DNA of 17,322 nucleotides, taken from NCBI GenBank assembly GCA_023387655.1, contig JAEWHR010000245.1, positions 1 through 17,322 of the forward strand, in the 5' to 3' direction. Source of the stretch: Bacillota bacterium (GTDB lineage: Bacteria; Bacillota; Clostridia; Lachnospirales; Lachnospiraceae). Position numbers and translations under genes: made by a program. Below, piece after piece: positions 13,107 to 17,322 of the stretch (position 1 is the stretch's first letter; every line of letters begins with the position of its first letter). The notes beneath the pieces were generated by a model. It searched no databases and was not told the DNA's origin. It saw only the letters and a list, made by a program, of their open reading frames with translations.

Positions 13107-15176
13107 ATGGTCGAAAAATCAAAAAGTGCTCTTGCTAATAAAGAAATGATACTAAGAGCTATCAAAGATTCATTTATAAAGTTAGATCCACGAATACAAG
13201 CTAAAAATTTTGTTATGTTACTTGTTTATATATCTGCAATCTTAACCAGTGTCTTATGGGTAGTATCTTTCGTTGGATGGAAGGATGCACCCTCTGGTTA
13301 TACTTTCTTAATAGCTATTATCTTATGGTTTACTGTGTTATTTGCTAATTTTGCAGAAGCAATTGCAGAAGGACGTGGTAAGGCACAAGCAGACTCACTT
13401 AGGGCTGCAAAAAAAGATGTAGATGCTCATAAGATTCCATCCCCTGAAAAGAAAGAGGAGATAACGAAAGTACCCTCTTCCTCCTTAAAAAAGGGTGATA
13501 TTGTAATTGTGAAGGCTGGGGAGCAAATACCAGCAGACGGAGAGGTAATCGAAGGAGCTGCTTCTGTAGATGAAAGTGCAATCACAGGGGAGTCTGCGCC
13601 AGTGATTCGTGAAAGTGGAGGTGATCGTAGTGCTGTGACAGGTGGCACAATGGTCCTTTCTGACTGGATTGTAGTTGAGGTAACGAATGAAGCGGGAGAA
13701 AGTTTCCTTGATAAAATGATAGCAATGGTTGAAGGTGCAGCAAGAAAGAAAACACCGAATGAGATAGCACTCCAGATTTTCTTGATATCTTTATCTGTCA
13801 TATTTATTTTGGTTACTTTATCGTTATATTCTTATTCTGTGTTTACATCAAAACAGGAGGGAATTGCAAATCCAACTTCCATCACAACACTGATTGCATT
13901 ATTGGTCTGTTTGGCCCCAACAACGATTGGAGCTTTACTCTCAGCCATCGGTATCGCGGGTATGAGCAGATTAAATCAAGCGAATGTCTTAGCAATGAGC
14001 GGCAGAGCCATTGAAGCAGCTGGTGACGTCGATATACTAATGCTTGATAAAACAGGAACCATAACCTTAGGAAATCGTCAAGCTTTTGAATTTCTTCCGG
14101 TAGACGGTATTTCGCCAAAGGAACTTGCAGATGCAGCTCAGCTATCTTCAATGGCAGATGAGACTCCAGAAGGCAGAAGTATTGTTATCCTAGCAAAAGA
14201 ACAGTTTGGAATTAGAGGAAGAAACCTCTCTGACTTTTCGATGACTTTTGTACCATTTACAGCAAAGACCAGAATGAGTGGCGTTGATTATGCTGGTACG
14301 GAGATTAGAAAAGGTGCTGCAGACTCCGTAAGAGAATATGTTTTAAGTCATGGTAGTAACTACTCTAAAGAATGCGAAGAGGTTGTAAAAAATATCTCAA
14401 AGCAAGGTGGTACTCCGTTGGTGGTTGCAAAAAACTTTAAGGTATTGGGCGTTATTCATTTAAAGGATATTATAAAGCAAGGAGTTTCGGAAAAATTTGC
14501 TGATTTAAGAAGGATGGGAATTAAGACCATCATGATAACCGGTGATAATCCGTTGACGGCAGCGGCAATCGCAGCAGAGGCTGGTGTGGATGATTTTCTT
14601 GCAGAAGCAACACCAGAAGCAAAGCTTTTCATGATTCGTGACTATCAAGCGAAAGGTCATCTAGTTGCAATGACGGGAGATGGTACGAATGATGCACCTG
14701 CACTTGCACAGGCAGATGTTGCAGTTGCTATGAATTCAGGAACTCAAGCAGCAAAAGAAGCTGGTAATATGGTTGATCTTGACTCCTCGCCTACAAAATT
14801 AATTGAAATTGTTCGTATTGGAAAACAGCTTTTAATGACCAGAGGGAGTCTTACGACATTTTCAATTGCCAATGATCTGGCAAAATACTTTGCTATAATC
14901 CCAGCATTATTTATGGGAATATATCCTTCCATTGGAGCACTAAATATTATGGGGCTCCATTCCTCAGAAAGTGCTGTATTATCCGCAATTATCTACAATG
15001 CGTTAGTTATTGTTGCTTTAATTCCACTTGCTTTAAAGGGTGTAAAATATAGAGAAGTACCTGCAGGTAAGCTTTTATCTAGAAATCTTCTCATCTATGG
15101 GATTGGTGGTATTATAACACCATTTATCTTTATAAAGTTGATTGATATATTGTTAGTTGCATTTCATCTTGTATAG
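13107..15176 (+). CDS. kdpB: K+-transporting ATPase catalytic subunit B (P-type ATPase)
   Basis: ATP-driven subunit of the Kdp pump, 689 residues, close to the E. coli length (682). The phosphorylated aspartate is D314 in DKTGTIT. The actuator loop TGES is at 160-163 (its serine matches the site whose phosphorylation inhibits E. coli KdpB). The membrane motif PTTIGALLS is at 271-279, the nucleotide-binding region has FVPFTAKTRMSG (381-392) and KGA (402-404), and the hinge motif TGDGTNDAP is at 523-531. AAGGAGG overlaps the kdpA stop codon and lies eight bases before the ATG, so expression is coupled to kdpA. All catalytic residues appear intact. Confidence 0.97.
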   Translation: MVEKSKSALANKEMILRAIKDSFIKLDPRIQAKNFVMLLVYISAILTSVLWVVSFVGWKDAPSGYTFLIAIILWFTVLFANFAEAIAEGRGKAQADSLRAAKKDVDAHKIPSPEKKEEITKVPSSSLKKGDIVIVKAGEQIPADGEVIEGAASVDESAITGESAPVIRESGGDRSAVTGGTMVLSDWIVVEVTNEAGESFLDKMIAMVEGAARKKTPNEIALQIFLISLSVIFILVTLSLYSYSVFTSKQEGIANPTSITTLIALLVCLAPTTIGALLSAIGIAGMSRLNQANVLAMSGRAIEAAGDVDILMLDKTGTITLGNRQAFEFLPVDGISPKELADAAQLSSMADETPEGRSIVILAKEQFGIRGRNLSDFSMTFVPFTAKTRMSGVDYAGTEIRKGAADSVREYVLSHGSNYSKECEEVVKNISKQGGTPLVVAKNFKVLGVIHLKDIIKQGVSEKFADLRRMGIKTIMITGDNPLTAAAIAAEAGVDDFLAEATPEAKLFMIRDYQAKGHLVAMTGDGTNDAPALAQADVAVAMNSGTQAAKEAGNMVDLDSSPTKLIEIVRIGKQLLMTRGSLTTFSIANDLAKYFAIIPALFMGIYPSIGALNIMGLHSSESAVLSAIIYNALVIVALIPLALKGVKYREVPAGKLLSRNLLIYGIGGIITPFIFIKLIDILLVAFHLV

Positions 15177-15202
15177 CACGGCTTAATTTTGGAGGTTATG
15201 TT

Positions 15203-15808
15203 ATGAAAGGAACAAATCGTTTGTTATTAAAATCCATTGGCTTGTTTGTGGTATTTACCATTCTTTGCGGTGGTATATATACACTTTTAGTTACTGGGTT
15301 AGCTAATATTTTCTTTCCGAAACAAGCGAATGGTAGTATGATTGAAGTAAATGGAAAAACTTATGGTAGTGAGTTACTTAGTCAATACTTTGACGATGAT
15401 AACCATATGTGGGGAAGAATTATGAATCTAGATCTGACAACATTGAAAGGGGAAGATGGGACTCCTCTTCTTTATGGGGTTCCATCCAATCTAAGCCCTG
15501 TCAGCGAGGAATACGAACAGTTAGTTGAGGAACGTGTCGAAATGATACGTACTGCCCATCCTGAAATGGGTGATACCAAAATACCAGTAGACTTAGTTAC
15601 TTGCTCTGGTAGTGGCTTGGACCCTCATATCTCGGTTGCAGCAGCGAATTATCAAGTAAAGAGGTTAGCAAGAAATAACGATATGACGGAAGAAGAGGTA
15701 AGAAATATCATTAAGAAATGTACTGACAGTAAGTTCCTTGGAATCTTTGGAGAAGAGACGGTGAATGTTTTAAAGGTTAATTTGATGTTGGAAGGTATCT
15801 TAGAGTAA
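15203..15808 (+). CDS. kdpC: K+-transporting ATPase subunit C
   Basis: A 201-residue accessory subunit with one N-terminal membrane helix (about residues 11-36) and a soluble domain outside the membrane that stabilises the KdpFABC complex. YFDDDNHMWGR (62-72), GVPSNLSPVSEEY (92-104) and the near-invariant IPVDLVTCSGSGLDPHIS (127-144) identify it. The middle is unlike the E. coli type: the usual RPSA...SGGSN stretch is replaced by IMNLDLTTLKGEDGTPLLYG. GGAGG is seven bases before ATG 15203; the ATG five bases earlier meets a stop at its third codon. It lies 26 bases after kdpB. Confidence 0.95.
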   Translation: MKGTNRLLLKSIGLFVVFTILCGGIYTLLVTGLANIFFPKQANGSMIEVNGKTYGSELLSQYFDDDNHMWGRIMNLDLTTLKGEDGTPLLYGVPSNLSPVSEEYEQLVEERVEMIRTAHPEMGDTKIPVDLVTCSGSGLDPHISVAAANYQVKRLARNNDMTEEEVRNIIKKCTDSKFLGIFGEETVNVLKVNLMLEGILE

Positions 15809-15830
15809 TATCATGGTTAAGCATGGTATT
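15807..15830 (+). other. small hairpin after kdpC
   Basis: AATATCATG (15807-15815) and CATGGTATT (15822-15830) form a nine-base stem with one G-U pair and loop GTTAAG. The tail ATTATTAACA has no U-run, so it may slow or trim the transcript rather than end it. Confidence 0.35.
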
Positions 15831-15865
15831 ATTATTAACATGTAATTTTATTCTTATAGTAATTT

Positions 15866-15893
15866 TTGAAAAAATATATTATAACAATATTAT
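15866..15893 (+). promoter_or_regulatory. predicted promoter for kdpD
   Basis: TTGAAA (15866-15871), a 16-base spacer and TATTAT (15888-15893) lie in the 115-base gap between kdpC and kdpD, about 30 bases before the kdpD start. This would let the sensor be made when the structural genes are off. Confidence 0.5.
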
Positions 15894-15923
15894 GAGATAG
15901 ATAAGAGTAGTCGGAGGGAATTT

Positions 15924-17322
15924 ATGCAAGAGGAACGAGCAAATCCAGATGAATTGTTACGACGTCTTTATGGTCATGAAAAAAATGAAACCAGAGGCCA
16001 TCTAAAGATATTCTTTGGTTATGCAGCAGGAGTAGGAAAAACGTTTACCATGCTTGAAGCTGCACATGTTGCCAAGAGTAAAGGGCAAGATGTCGTTGTA
16101 GGATATGTAGAACCGCATAAACGCCCTCAAACGGCGAAATTATTAGAAGGTTTAGAGTGTTTACCAGTACGAAAGGTGAATTATAAAGGAATATCGTTAA
16201 AAGAGTTTGATTTGGATACAGCAATCAAAAGAAAGCCTCAGATTATACTGGTGGATGAACTTGCACATACGAATGCAGATTGCTGTCGACATTTAAAGCG
16301 GTATCAGGACATTGAAGAGCTGTTAAAAGCAGGAATTGATGTTTATACCACAGTAAATGTACAGCATATAGAAAGCTTAAATGATATCGTAACCACGATT
16401 ACAGGGATTATAGTAAGGGAAAGAATACCAGATCATGTTTTTGATAATGCTGATCAAGTGGAATTGGTGGATATTGAGCCAGCTGAGTTGATCGAGAGGC
16501 TACATAATGGTTATATCTATGGAGAAGAACAAGCAAAGAATGCATTAAGAAACTTTTTTAGCGAGGAGAATCTGGTAGCACTACGTGAAATTGCTCTTCG
16601 CCGCTGTGCCGATCGTGTTAATAAAATTTCAGATAAGCAACGAATTGCTCTGGGGACGGAGTATTTTACAGACGAACATATTTTAGTTTGTATTTCCTCC
16701 TCCCCCACAAATAGTAAAATTATTAGGACAGCTGCAAGAATGGCAAATGCGTTTAAGGGAACGTTTACTGCATTATATGTTGAAACATCTGATTTTTCAG
16801 TTCTTAGTGAGGAAAACAAAAAAAGACTTCAAAATAATCTACGTCTAGCCCAACAATTAGGTGCAAATATTGAAACAGTCTCTGGGGATGATATTGCTTT
16901 ACAGATTTCAGAGTTTGCTAGAATTAGTGGAGTTTCGAAAGTAGTAGTCGGGAGAAATAATGCGAGACGAAAATATTTCTTTGGGAAACCTTCTTTAACG
17001 GAAAAATTAACAATCCTGTCACCTAATTTGGATATTTACATCATTCCAGATAATGATGCTAGTCTTTATAAGGCAAAAAGAATAAAAGAGCAGAAAGTTA
17101 CCTTTGTGCTTCAAGATGTAATAAAGAGTGTTGTAATACTGATACTTGCCACCATGCTTGGATATTTGTTCTATGGTCTTGGATTTAGTGAAGCAAATAT
17201 TATTACGGTATATATCTTAAGTGTATTAATCACAGCAGTTTTAACGACACAAAGAATATATAGTCTTGTTTCCTCCATTGTGAGTGTATTAGTGTTTAAC
17301 TTCTTTTTTACGATCCCTCGTT
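15924..17322 (+). CDS. kdpD: sensor histidine kinase KdpD, 3'-truncated by the window end
   Basis: First 466 codons of the potassium-responsive sensor kinase; the frame is open to the last base. The KdpD domain has Walker A GYAAGVGKT (residues 32-40), VDELAHTN (110-117) and the conserved TTVNVQHIESLND (142-154). A universal stress protein-like domain follows (about 250-375), with SSS at 258-260, exactly twenty residues, then FTALY at 281-285, matching the SXS-X20-FTAXY signature of c-di-AMP-binding KdpD. Membrane helices of the four-helix region start near 398 and continue to the cut. The histidine kinase half and any kdpE lie beyond the window. ATG 15924 has GGAGGG five bases upstream. Its domain order is normal. 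Confidence 0.95.
   Translation, partial: MQEERANPDELLRRLYGHEKNETRGHLKIFFGYAAGVGKTFTMLEAAHVAKSKGQDVVVGYVEPHKRPQTAKLLEGLECLPVRKVNYKGISLKEFDLDTAIKRKPQIILVDELAHTNADCCRHLKRYQDIEELLKAGIDVYTTVNVQHIESLNDIVTTITGIIVRERIPDHVFDNADQVELVDIEPAELIERLHNGYIYGEEQAKNALRNFFSEENLVALREIALRRCADRVNKISDKQRIALGTEYFTDEHILVCISSSPTNSKIIRTAARMANAFKGTFTALYVETSDFSVLSEENKKRLQNNLRLAQQLGANIETVSGDDIALQISEFARISGVSKVVVGRNNARRKYFFGKPSLTEKLTILSPNLDIYIIPDNDASLYKAKRIKEQKVTFVLQDVIKSVVILILATMLGYLFYGLGFSEANIITVYILSVLITAVLTTQRIYSLVSSIVSVLVFNFFFTIPR

Noticed and set aside
13427..13801. 124-codon minus-strand ORF inside kdpB
   Set aside because: It is antisense to the conserved actuator domain of kdpB and has no recognisable features.
16517..16819. 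100-codon minus-strand ORF inside kdpD
   Set aside because: It is antisense to the conserved KdpD and universal stress protein-like domains; a shadow frame.

Overview
The window is AT-rich, with strong AGGAGG-type ribosome binding sites, intrinsic hairpin terminators and Clostridia-like proteins (a DUF3793 protein, LrgAB, a clostridial 7-alpha-HSDH-like SDR, a Firmicutes-type KdpD). This points to a low-GC Clostridia chromosome, most likely Lachnospiraceae; genus and species are inferred from protein style only. There are no rRNA or tRNA genes, insertion sequences or CRISPR arrays. It reads as ordinary chromosome made of several small, independently regulated units.

Layout: (1) 1-1572: an Old Yellow Enzyme-type flavin oxidoreductase divergent from an HxlR-family regulator, probably an electrophile or redox-responsive pair. 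(2) 1573-3030: about 450 bp of repeat-rich, hairpin-rich DNA ahead of a DUF3793 gene and a short flavodoxin. The leader carries three GTTAG-N6-CTAAC palindromes, one at the predicted transcription start, and a terminator-like hairpin; an iron-starvation unit is the best guess. (3) 3189-3986: an SDR resembling clostridial 7-alpha-hydroxysteroid dehydrogenases, ending in a perfect 46-bp palindrome shared with a convergent PPC/DUF296-domain gene. (4) 4551-6663: three exact or near-exact 28-bp tandem repeats, a promoter, and an lrgA-lrgB-gntR operon. A perfect 17-bp palindrome just after the predicted start matches the E. coli PdhR operator pattern AATTGGT-N3-ACCAATT, and the third gene encodes a GntR/FadR-type regulator of the class that includes PdhR and LldR. 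This supports a self-regulated pyruvate/lactate-responsive operon whose LrgAB products would be a PftAB-like carboxylate transporter.

(5) 6664-10958: a short leader ORF overlapping a full-length 1388-residue Lhr-type helicase. (6) 11275-17322: kdpA, kdpB, kdpC and the first 466 codons of kdpD, the high-affinity K+ import ATPase and its sensor kinase; the window ends inside kdpD. KdpD carries the exact SXS-X20-FTAXY signature reported for c-di-AMP binding in the Staphylococcus aureus protein, so Kdp expression is probably under second-messenger control. KdpA has a small internal duplication in an extracytoplasmic loop.

The strongest leads are the PdhR-box/lrgAB/GntR circuit, the operator-and-hairpin leader of the DUF3793-flavodoxin unit, and the parallel between two unrelated tandem-repeat arrays that both end exactly at a TTGACA -35 element.
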